Assembly: GCA_023268595.1 (NCBI GenBank) | Contig: JALQUD010000064.1 | Span: 1 to 5,850, forward strand | DNA length: 5,850 bases | Source: Candidatus Saccharimonadia bacterium | GTDB lineage: Bacteria; Patescibacteriota; Saccharimonadia; Saccharimonadales; UBA4665 | Reading direction: 5' to 3' | Part shown: in pieces, positions 1-5,642 of the stretch | Numbering within the stretch: position 1 is the first letter of the stretch | How the letters are laid out: every line of letters begins with the position of its first letter | Program-made: the position numbers and the translations under genes | The notes under the pieces: model-generated | Database searches by the model: none | Seen by the model: only the letters and a program-made list of their open reading frames with translations | What the model was told of the DNA's origin: nothing

Positions 1-1
1 A

Positions 2-73
2 GCTGAGCGTGTTGCCGCCGGTCGTGGTTTCGCCCCGTGGCCTGCCTGTGCCGCCAAGCTCGGCCTGCTCTAG
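2..73 (+). CDS. possible 3' end of an unidentified upstream gene (partial)
   Basis: From base 2 one plus-strand frame stays open for 23 codons and ends at TAG (71-73), reading AERVAAGRGFAPWPACAAKL and then GLL. I do not recognise the family. Two things favour a real gene end: the frame stops about 54 bases before a strong intrinsic terminator, and the next gene has its own promoter beyond that. A small perfect inverted repeat (TAGCAG/CTGCTA, 71-86) begins on the stop codon. The tail is too short to identify. The terminator could equally belong to an RNA gene whose 5' part lies outside the window, so this is a weak call. Confidence 0.25.
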   Translation, partial: AERVAAGRGFAPWPACAAKLGLL

Positions 74-126
74 CAGATCACTGCTACACCGACATCACAG
101 AACATCACATCGTGCGACCCTTGACC

Positions 127-170
127 GAAACGGACGCGCCGCCGGCACGGCTGGCGCGCGTCCGTTTCTT
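127..170 (+). terminator. strong intrinsic terminator of the upstream transcript
   Basis: A 13-bp perfect stem pairs 127-139 (GAAACGGACGCGC) with 156-168 (GCGCGTCCGTTTC). After one bulged C at 140 the loop continues as a second helix: 141-146 pairs with 150-155, including one G-U pair, and closes on a 3-base loop at 147-149. The descending arm ends in a T-rich run (TTTCTT, 165-170). The matching A's in the ascending arm could give weak activity on the minus strand too. It separates whatever lies upstream from the gene that starts about 43 bases later. Confidence 0.8.
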
Positions 171-198
171 GGCGTAGATGCAGGCTGATAGGACGGGG

Positions 199-204
199 TA
201 TACT
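199..204 (+). promoter_or_regulatory. -10 element (TATACT) of the DUF998-DUF2156 gene; leaderless start
   Basis: TATACT matches the -10 consensus at 5 of 6 positions and is followed by exactly 8 bases and then ATG at 213. Initiation 6-8 bases past the -10 would put the first transcribed base at or next to that ATG. The in-frame ATG at 207 is only 2 bases past the element and would not be transcribed, so 213 is preferred. The best -35 candidate at 18-bp spacing (TAGATG, 175-180) is poor. No Shine-Dalgarno motif is seen. Confidence 0.6.
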
Positions 205-212
205 ATATGGCA

Positions 213-2483
213 ATGACCACAGATAAAACTTTGTCCGCACGGTTCCGTGGACGTCTCGGCATCCTATTCTTGATAGTCTCGGCTTCCTGGCTGTTCGCCC
301 CTGGTGTGTCGCATGGCTTTCATCCCGGCCCCAACCTTATAAGTGAATATGAATCGGCAGCGAACCAATTCGGCGTGCTGTTCAGGGGTTTCGACCTGCT
401 TGCGGCCGCTATATTACTGTGCGCCGTTATTAGCGGCGCGCGACTACTGGCCGCGCGTTGGGGCAAGCCGGTGATACCGGCCGTGTCGTTCATCGTGCTG
501 CTGATGGCGGTGGATGTGCTGTTCCCGGCGACGTGCAAGGTGGAACTGGGCATCTGTCAGGCCATACCAAGCCTGTCCGCCACAGTCCATAATGTGGAGA
601 GCCTGCTGTTGGCTGCAACAGTGTTCGGCTTATCGGCGTATATCGTGTGGCGCCATAAACGGGGATATTGGTTCGTCGTGGCTCAGGCAGTTGCCGGCCT
701 GACCATATTCCTGGCCGACCGTAGTGCACCGGAATGGTTGTTCGCGCTCCAGGCGACATATCAATTATTGACGGCATATTGGTTGTACTGGCTGGTGTTC
801 TCCGATGAGCAATCGGATTCGCTCCATGGGCGCCCGCCGCTGCAGGCATCACGCATCCGTGATGTGATTGCAGTCTGGGTAGCTGCCAACGGCGTACTGG
901 CTTTGACGCTTTCGCTGCATCATATGACATTCGGGCGGTTGGCCAGACCGCTCATATTTTCGGTCAACACACCGTGGCTGCTTGGGCATACGCTGCTTGT
1001 CGGCGTCCTGTTGCTCTATCTGGCCCGTCAACTGTGGCAAGGCGACCGCAGGGCGCTGGTACTGACTTCGGCCTTGTTGGTGAGCCTGGTCGTGCACGCC
1101 AGTCTGGGGCGCCATGCGCTGCTGTTCGTGCCGTTGTTCGGCTTACCATTACTCGCACTCATATATTACCGGTCGATTTTTGACCGTTCCGGCACGTTGT
1201 TGGGCTTTACCTCGAGGTTACGGTTCATCCTAAGCGGCGTGATTGCTATCGCGGTACTGGCTACGTTGGCTACCGCATCGTTCCGTGCATACGACCATCG
1301 TGCATGGAACCGCAGTCCATACGATGTGGCAAAAGTCGTCAGACACGTCGCGTTGCTGGAGGTGTCGTCGGATGCTGATACGGTGCGCCGCACACAGATG
1401 TTTGACCGGCTGCTCAATGTCTTAGGCGGTGGTCTTTACCTGTGGTTGGTGGTCGGCATTTTCGCGCCGCGTTCGTCGTTCGGTGCTGGTAAGGAAGCGG
1501 CCGATGCCGAGGCCATGGAACGGGCATTGCGTACCGGAAGCCGCTCCAGTGAAGACTATTTCAAACTATGGCCCAGTGAAGGCAAGCGTTATCTTACGAC
1601 ACCGGGCGGGTCGGTAGTTGCGTATCGTCAGACGGGTGATACTGTCGTGGCGCTGGCCGATCCGGTACATCCGGATGGCTCTTTGCAGGGTATCGGTGAA
1701 TTCCTGTCATATTGCCGTTCGGCAGGGTATAAATCGCTGTTCCTGATAATTGATGAGGTCGATATCAGCCACTATGAGAAGGCCGGCTACACTAGGTTGC
1801 CGGTCGGTTCGTCGGCGCGGGTCGATATCGCTACGTTTTCTGGTAAGACCGTGCGTAACAAGTGGTGGCGCTGGCAGATGAACCGGGCTAAGCGCGCCGG
1901 ATATGAATATCGGGTTTCAGAAGCCCCGCACGATCCTTCTCTGCTAAAGTCGACGCGTCAGGTGTCCGATGCCTGGTTGGGGCGTCCTGGCCATCGGGAG
2001 CAGACATTCGCCCTTGGTTATTATGATGAGACGTACTTGAACCGTTGCCGGCTGCATTGCCTGTATGACGGCGAAGGGCGGCTGGTGGCATTCGCCAATG
2101 AATTACCAGTCTTTAATGATAATCCGCAGACCACGGTCGACATGATCCGCTTCCAGCCGGACGTGGATGGTGCGATGCCGGTGCTGCTGGCGCATACGGT
2201 GCAGAACTTGCATGATGAGGGGCGTTTCCAGTACTTCGATCTTGGACTGGTGCCGCTCGCCAAGGTTGAGACCCGCACCGCGAAGCTCATTAAGCAGTTC
2301 GCTAAGGACCGTTTCTCGTCGCATGGCTTGGCGCAGTTTAAGAACAAGTTCGATCCAGACTGGCGTCCGCAGTACGTAGCTTACGATGGCGACGGTATAG
2401 ACTTGGCCCGGGCTGCTGTTGCCCTGAACAAAGCCATGGAGTATGAGTCTGGGACCGACCGGTCGGCCAGGTGGCAAACATAA
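213..2483 (+). CDS. multi-TM DUF998-like / DUF2156 fusion, probable aminoacyl-phosphatidylglycerol synthase (MprF-type)
   Basis: This 756-residue integral membrane protein has about 12 hydrophobic segments in residues 14-418 and a cytosolic C-terminal domain (about 440-735). The C-terminal part carries the signatures of DUF2156/LPG_synthase_C, the GNAT-fold domain that moves an amino acid from aminoacyl-tRNA to phosphatidylglycerol: VALADPVHPDG (479-489), an RNK..R....RAKRAGY stretch (548-564), VDMIRFQPD (642-650), YFDLGLVPLA (674-683) and FKNKFDPDWRPQYVAY (709-724). The N-terminal part (about 15-198) resembles DUF998: ISEY after the first helix, then FPATC......C with a following S....H (Cys108, Cys115, His126). 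Classical MprF instead has a flippase domain there. A second membrane block (about 215-356) and one helix (400-418) lead into the catalytic domain. Amino-acid specificity (Lys, Ala or other) cannot be read. The start at 213 follows from the promoter. Membrane-charge modification is known for the family; its substrate here is inferred. Confidence 0.85.
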   Translation: MTTDKTLSARFRGRLGILFLIVSASWLFAPGVSHGFHPGPNLISEYESAANQFGVLFRGFDLLAAAILLCAVISGARLLAARWGKPVIPAVSFIVLLMAVDVLFPATCKVELGICQAIPSLSATVHNVESLLLAATVFGLSAYIVWRHKRGYWFVVAQAVAGLTIFLADRSAPEWLFALQATYQLLTAYWLYWLVFSDEQSDSLHGRPPLQASRIRDVIAVWVAANGVLALTLSLHHMTFGRLARPLIFSVNTPWLLGHTLLVGVLLLYLARQLWQGDRRALVLTSALLVSLVVHASLGRHALLFVPLFGLPLLALIYYRSIFDRSGTLLGFTSRLRFILSGVIAIAVLATLATASFRAYDHRAWNRSPYDVAKVVRHVALLEVSSDADTVRRTQMFDRLLNVLGGGLYLWLVVGIFAPRSSFGAGKEAADAEAMERALRTGSRSSEDYFKLWPSEGKRYLTTPGGSVVAYRQTGDTVVALADPVHPDGSLQGIGEFLSYCRSAGYKSLFLIIDEVDISHYEKAGYTRLPVGSSARVDIATFSGKTVRNKWWRWQMNRAKRAGYEYRVSEAPHDPSLLKSTRQVSDAWLGRPGHREQTFALGYYDETYLNRCRLHCLYDGEGRLVAFANELPVFNDNPQTTVDMIRFQPDVDGAMPVLLAHTVQNLHDEGRFQYFDLGLVPLAKVETRTAKLIKQFAKDRFSSHGLAQFKNKFDPDWRPQYVAYDGDGIDLARAAVALNKAMEYESGTDRSARWQT

Positions 2484-2494
2484 GCATTGTGCGG

Positions 2495-2503
2495 TACTAT
2501 TAA
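2495..2503 (+). promoter_or_regulatory. possible weak -10 (TACTAT or TATTAA) before the metalloprotease gene
   Basis: Two overlapping AT-rich hexamers, TACTAT (2495-2500) and TATTAA (2498-2503), each match the -10 consensus at 4 of 6 positions and lie 10 and 7 bases before ATG 2511. They resemble the arrangement at the other genes here, but they are weaker and lack a -35. The gene may instead be read through from the gene upstream, whose stop lies 27 bases before the ATG. Confidence 0.3.
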
Positions 2504-2510
2504 GCGTAAG

Positions 2511-3479
2511 ATGAGACGGCAACCTAACCGCCTGCGACTGTCCGGACTGCATAGACGTCAGTATCCGCTGGTATTCTTTGGCTTGATAGCGGTAGCAGCT
2601 CTGCTTGGCGGTGTGATCACCGCTTCGACGCGTGCAGCGACCTTCTCGGCGCACATCGAAGCCGAATCAGGCACGCTGCAAACGGCTCAGGCCGTCCAGG
2701 CCAGTGGTGCCTCCGGCTCGCAGGCTGTGACGTTCAAATCCGGTAGCGCTGGCGGTGGAGGCGGTGGGACTGTGTCCAAGACCGGCAACTGTAAGGCGCC
2801 GGCCGGCCTGAAGCCGACCGATCTGGATGCCAGCCATGGTGGCACCGACCAGATCGAACCATGGCGTCATAAGTTCGGCGATGCAGCCACCATCTATTAT
2901 GCGACTTCAGCCTTGCCGGCGGAGTACAAGCAATACATCAATGACGGCGCTGCTATCTGGAACGTCAGCCCATGCATCGACATAAAACCGGTCGACACCT
3001 GTCCGGCTCAGAGCAACTGTGTGGTGGCGTCAATGGTCGACGACAATGGCGGTGGCAGCTTTGACGGAGTATTCCGCAGTAAGTCGAGGAGTGGCTATCT
3101 GGTGTCGGGAACAATCGAGATGGTAGATTCCATACTGAAAAAATACGATCCAGAGTACCGCAAACTGGTGGTGGTCCATGAGATGGGCCATTCAGTAAGC
3201 CTTGGCCACCGACTGAGCGATAAAGACATCATGTTCTGGTCTTCTAAGATAGGTGTGATGATTGCGGCTGATAAGATCAACTTGGATAACATCCTGGCGG
3301 TTTACGGCATAGAATCCGGTGCTACCAGGACAGCCTTGACGGACTCTTCTGCTGATGGCGAAGAGACAGTGAAAGAGTATTATTGCAACTTGCGAGAGCC
3401 TGACCACGATCATATCGATCACAGCGGCCACGGCGGCCATGACGACGCCATACCTACCCGGTACGACTACGTCTACTAA
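2511..3479 (+). CDS. secreted or membrane-tethered matrixin-like zinc metalloprotease
   Basis: This 322-residue exported protein has a basic N-terminus followed by a hydrophobic segment (about 18-37). Next come IEAESGTL (about 49-56) and a SGSQAVTFKSG stretch, like the two ends of a CBM6/35-type carbohydrate-binding module with the middle missing, and then a six-Gly run (81-86). The peptidase part ends in HEMGHSVSLGH (223-233), the HExxHxxGxxH zinc site of metzincins with catalytic Glu224. A Met-turn candidate, DIMF (Met241), follows, so the active site looks intact. Five cysteines (94, 155, 164, 170, 292) fit an extracytoplasmic location. The tail (about 296-312) has six His and several Asp and could bind metal. 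An in-frame TTG at 2487 would add 8 residues. ATG 2511 is preferred for its position behind the weak -10 hexamers; an AGGTGG at 2469-2474 is 12 bases from the TTG. Its protein substrate is unknown. Confidence 0.85.
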   Translation: MRRQPNRLRLSGLHRRQYPLVFFGLIAVAALLGGVITASTRAATFSAHIEAESGTLQTAQAVQASGASGSQAVTFKSGSAGGGGGGTVSKTGNCKAPAGLKPTDLDASHGGTDQIEPWRHKFGDAATIYYATSALPAEYKQYINDGAAIWNVSPCIDIKPVDTCPAQSNCVVASMVDDNGGGSFDGVFRSKSRSGYLVSGTIEMVDSILKKYDPEYRKLVVVHEMGHSVSLGHRLSDKDIMFWSSKIGVMIAADKINLDNILAVYGIESGATRTALTDSSADGEETVKEYYCNLREPDHDHIDHSGHGGHDDAIPTRYDYVY

Positions 3480-3485
3480 GCACGG

Positions 3486-4220
3486 TCAGCCGACGAGCAG
3501 CTTGATGCTGGCGCCGACCATGACGACCGCCAGAATCCATTTGACCCAGGCAGAACCCTCATGGAGTGCCAAGCGCGCACCAAGATAACCACCGGCCAGC
3601 GCGCCGGCCGTCAGTGGCAGGGCCAGACCGAAATCGACGAGTCCGCCATGGATGTAGGTGATAAGCGCGACGGCGGAGCCGACGAGGGCGACGACCGTGG
3701 TGGTAGCGTTGGCTTCGATGACGGTCAGCCCGAACATGTACACCAGCACATAGATGTACAGAATGCCGCTACCGGCGCCGAACATAGTGCTGTACATGAG
3801 CACGATGAACATCAGCAGCATGCCGACCGCTTTGCGGACGCGTGATCGGGGCACGTCCTTTATGCCGAAATCATGCTGGATGAACAGTAGCGGCAACAAC
3901 AAGAGCATCAGCAAGGCGATGGATGTGCTGATGATGTGCTGTGGCATGAGGATCAGCAGCCTTGGACCGGCGATACCGGCAATCACGGCCAGGATCAGGA
4001 ACAGCGGCATGTAGCGCCAAGAGATCGCTTTGCTTCTCTGGTACCGTAAAGCCGAGGTCAGACTGCCGCCGACCACGCCCATACGCGAGGTGGCGACCGC
4101 ACTGGCCGGCGATGCACCCATGAAGATCAGGCCCGGGATAGCGATCAGTCCGCCGCCGCTCGACAGCGCGTTGATAAAGCCGGCCGCCAATCCGAGCAGG
4201 GCGGCACCGAATAATTCCAT
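3486..4220 (-). CDS. TauE/SafE-family membrane permease (sulfite exporter / YfcA-like)
   Basis: This 244-residue, almost wholly hydrophobic protein shows the internal duplication of the TauE/SafE family. The first repeat has AGFINALSSGGGLIAIPGL (about 13-31) and then a V.TSR..V..G...SA.RY stretch. The second has FGAGSGILYIYVL (about 147-159), then EANATTT and a GG..GARLAL run near 210-219. About eight TM helices and a length near the usual 240-260 suggest a complete protein. Characterised members move small anions such as sulfite or sulfoacetate, or are of unknown substrate; the substrate cannot be assigned here. The ATG at 4220 is preferred over a GTG two codons upstream because a TATACT box ends 8 bases before it. 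Only 38 bases separate it from the stop of the pseudo-subtilase gene, so read-through is also possible. Its 3' end lies 6 bp from the convergent metalloprotease gene. Confidence 0.9.
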   Translation of the reverse strand: MELFGAALLGLAAGFINALSSGGGLIAIPGLIFMGASPASAVATSRMGVVGGSLTSALRYQRSKAISWRYMPLFLILAVIAGIAGPRLLILMPQHIISTSIALLMLLLLPLLFIQHDFGIKDVPRSRVRKAVGMLLMFIVLMYSTMFGAGSGILYIYVLVYMFGLTVIEANATTTVVALVGSAVALITYIHGGLVDFGLALPLTAGALAGGYLGARLALHEGSAWVKWILAVVMVGASIKLLVG

Positions 4221-4228
4221 TATCACTA

Positions 4229-4234
4229 AGTATA
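4229..4234 (-). promoter_or_regulatory. -10 element (TATACT) of the TauE/SafE gene; leaderless start
   Basis: On the minus strand TATACT is followed by 8 bases and ATG at 4220, the same hexamer and spacing as in front of the gene at 213. There is no Shine-Dalgarno sequence and no convincing -35 (the hexamer at 17-bp spacing is ACTCAG). The box lies in the short gap after the upstream gene's stop, suggesting a promoter separate from that gene. Confidence 0.55.
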
Positions 4235-4258
4235 GCGCACTCTACCGGCAGCTGAGTG

Positions 4259-5548
4259 TTACTTGCCCCAGTTGCTGAGCAGTATCGATAGATCCGGCAG
4301 GTCGACCTTGCCGTTCTTGTTCAGGTCTGCCTTAGTGTCGGCCTTACCCCAAGAGGACAGCAGGAGTGATAGGTCGGTCAGGTTTACCTTATTGTCGCCA
4401 TTCAGGTCACCAGCTTTACCGGAGGATGGTGGGTTCGGCGTCGGCGGTGTAGGTGTGGGCGGGGTTGGTGTTGGCGGCGTAGGGGTCGGAGGCGTCGGCG
4501 TCGGTGTCGTTGAAGTCGGGTACTTAGCCTCTAGGTATGCCACGGCCTTGGGTACGTTCACGATGCCACCCTCAATCTTGCTACTACAACAGGGTGTGGC
4601 CGTGGTCTTGAGGGCGCTGTACATGTCTGCCTGTGTGGCTTTAGGGTATAGCGAGAACAGTAGTGCAGCTAGTCCGGCGGTATAACCGGTGGCCACTTCG
4701 TGGTCGCTCATGTTGCCATAATCCGAGTAGCCGGTATATTTGGTAGACGGCGACAGGTCGGCGGCGGGAATTGCCAAATCGGCATAATTGGGGTAGCGGC
4801 TGTATTCCGTCAGGCTACCGTCCGCGTTGACAGCAGTAGGCGTCAGGACGGTCGGGTACGCTGCCGGATACGCCACCTGGGTTTCGACGATATAAGGTAT
4901 GAAGCCGATGATCAGTGAGCCTTTGGAGTTGGCGTACTGGATAGCATCCCTGAGCGGCTTGTTGACGTCTGAGTTGGGGTCATTGTTGTCCGCTTTGGTG
5001 TCAACGACGATGACGCGGGCGTTGGCATCGGCGGCATAGCGTATGGCATTACCGACGATAGTGTTGGTAGAGCGTACCTGGCTATCGAATACCGTAAGCG
5101 GTAATATCTTGCAATTCCAGCAGGCGCCGGCGATACCTTTACCGTTATTGCCCTTGGCGGCGGCGTAGCCGGCTATGTAGGTGTTATTGTCATTGTCCGG
5201 CGTAGCCTGCGGTTTATTCGTCTGAAAATCGTAGCCGGGTAACAATCTGCCTTCGAACTCCTCGTGCGGGTTCACTCCGTTTCCGACCAGGGCTATGGTT
5301 ACATCCGGGCTGCCGGTGGTCTTACTCCATAATTCGTCCACGCCGGTAGCTTTCCAGAAAGGCTGCTTATCATAGCGTGGATCGTTGGGAGTTATGGCAT
5401 CGGTCGTAGCTAGTGGCTGGTTCGTCTGGGCAAAGCTGCCCCTCAGGGCAATGAATCCGGCAATGGCAAACAGGCCGACGACCACGGTCAGCGCGGCCGG
5501 TCGGAATCGTCGTGTGATGTGTATGCGCTTGGTAACGCGACGTTTCAT
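4259..5548 (-). CDS. secreted S8 subtilisin-fold protein lacking catalytic residues, with Pro-Thr linker and C-terminal dockerin
   Basis: The 429-residue product has a basic N-terminus and a hydrophobic segment (about 17-37) ending in FAQT, so it is exported or anchored. Residues about 55-335 follow the subtilase plan: PNDPRYDKQPFWK, then ELW.KTTGSPDVTIAL, NNGKGIAGACWNCKILPL, YPAAYP and AGLAALLFSLYP. Yet the catalytic positions are changed. DTGV reads GNGV (Asp to Gly89), HGTHVAG reads NNTYIAG (His to Asn121), AAGN reads FIPY (Asn to about Tyr219) and GTSMA reads DHEVA (Ser to Glu284). Hydrolysis by the S8 mechanism is therefore not expected. A Pro-Thr linker (about 344-377) leads to a dockerin (379-429) with two EF-like calcium loops (Asp381/Asn383/Asp385/Asp392 and Asp408/Asn410/Asn412/Asp419). 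Cys143/Cys146 and Cys320/Cys321 may form disulfides. An upstream in-frame ATG (5575) would add 9 residues but lies before the predicted -10. A binding or scaffolding role is inferred; alignment by eye is the main uncertainty. Confidence 0.85.
   Translation of the reverse strand: MKRRVTKRIHITRRFRPAALTVVVGLFAIAGFIALRGSFAQTNQPLATTDAITPNDPRYDKQPFWKATGVDELWSKTTGSPDVTIALVGNGVNPHEEFEGRLLPGYDFQTNKPQATPDNDNNTYIAGYAAAKGNNGKGIAGACWNCKILPLTVFDSQVRSTNTIVGNAIRYAADANARVIVVDTKADNNDPNSDVNKPLRDAIQYANSKGSLIIGFIPYIVETQVAYPAAYPTVLTPTAVNADGSLTEYSRYPNYADLAIPAADLSPSTKYTGYSDYGNMSDHEVATGYTAGLAALLFSLYPKATQADMYSALKTTATPCCSSKIEGGIVNVPKAVAYLEAKYPTSTTPTPTPPTPTPPTPTPPTPTPPTPNPPSSGKAGDLNGDNKVNLTDLSLLLSSWGKADTKADLNKNGKVDLPDLSILLSNWGK
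4386..4423 (-). other. first dockerin calcium-binding repeat
   Basis: This encodes the first F-hand-like repeat: a DLNGDNKVNLTD loop followed by LSLLLSSWG. Acidic and amide residues at loop positions 1, 3, 5 and 12 suit calcium binding. The second repeat follows about 27 residues later (DLNKNGKVDLPD, then LSILLSNWG). The near-identity of the two halves is the usual dockerin duplication. No cohesin partner is encoded in this window. Confidence 0.7.
4427..4516 (-). repeat. tandem 15-bp repeat encoding a (TPTPP)n linker
   Basis: About five tandem copies of a 15-bp unit encode TPTPP pentapeptides between the subtilisin-like domain and the dockerin; on the plus strand they read as degenerate GGCGTNGG units. 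Third-codon bases differ between copies, so the repeat is kept at protein level and is not a fresh DNA expansion. Such linkers act as extended, protease-resistant spacers in secreted modular proteins, and their length may vary between strains. Confidence 0.8.
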
Positions 5549-5555
5549 TACGTTT

Positions 5556-5561
5556 ATGGTA
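5556..5561 (-). promoter_or_regulatory. extended -10 (TGATACCAT) of the pseudo-subtilase gene; leaderless start
   Basis: On the minus strand TG-A-TACCAT has the TGn extension and 4 of 6 -10 consensus bases, and is followed by 7 bases and ATG at 5548. A -35-like TAGACA lies only 13 bases upstream (5575-5580), too close for a normal spacer, but an extended -10 can do without one. The position makes the ATG at 5548 the likely start and excludes the in-frame ATG at 5575. No Shine-Dalgarno motif is visible. Confidence 0.45.
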
Positions 5562-5605
5562 TCACGCGCGAACATGTCTAGCCTAATACGTGGTGGACGG
5601 AGTGA

Positions 5606-5636
5606 TATCTGTCATGCGGTTGCGTGACCACAGATA
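5606..5636 (-). terminator. inverted repeat after the glycosylase gene, weak terminator candidate
   Basis: A perfect 7-bp inverted repeat (TATCTGT at 5606-5612, ACAGATA at 5630-5636) with a 17-base loop lies 6 bases past the glycosylase stop codon. It has no T-run on either side, so it would be a poor intrinsic terminator. It could also be an operator for the downstream gene, whose start is about 58 bases away. Both readings are tentative. Confidence 0.25.
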
Positions 5637-5642
5637 GTGATG

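Noticed and set aside
71..86. Perfect inverted repeat TAGCAG-ATCA-CTGCTA
   Set aside because: It is only 6 bp with no T-run, and a much stronger terminator lies about 40 bases downstream. It may be chance.
490..930. 146-codon minus-strand open frame
   Set aside because: It is antisense to the membrane domain of the gene at 213. Its composition (many Pro, Arg, Thr) is that of a complementary shadow of hydrophobic codons.
2103..2654. 183-codon minus-strand open frame
   Set aside because: It is antisense to the well-supported DUF2156 domain and the start of the metalloprotease gene and shows no domain motif. Such frames are expected in GC-rich coding DNA.
3561..3845. 94-codon plus-strand open frame rich in Asp, His and Gln
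   Set aside because: It is the complement of the permease helices; hydrophobic codons read in reverse give Asp/Asn/His-rich strings. There is no promoter or start signal.
4436..4510. CRISPR or mobile-element-like tandem repeat
   Set aside because: The 15-bp degenerate units fall in frame within a coding region and encode a Pro-Thr linker. There are no spacers or flanking genes of such systems.
4259..5548. Annotation as an active subtilase, or as a sedolisin (Ser-Glu-Asp)
   Set aside because: The S8 catalytic boxes are substituted at every key residue, and no SGTS box is present for a sedolisin. The Glu at the Ser position does not make either mechanism work.
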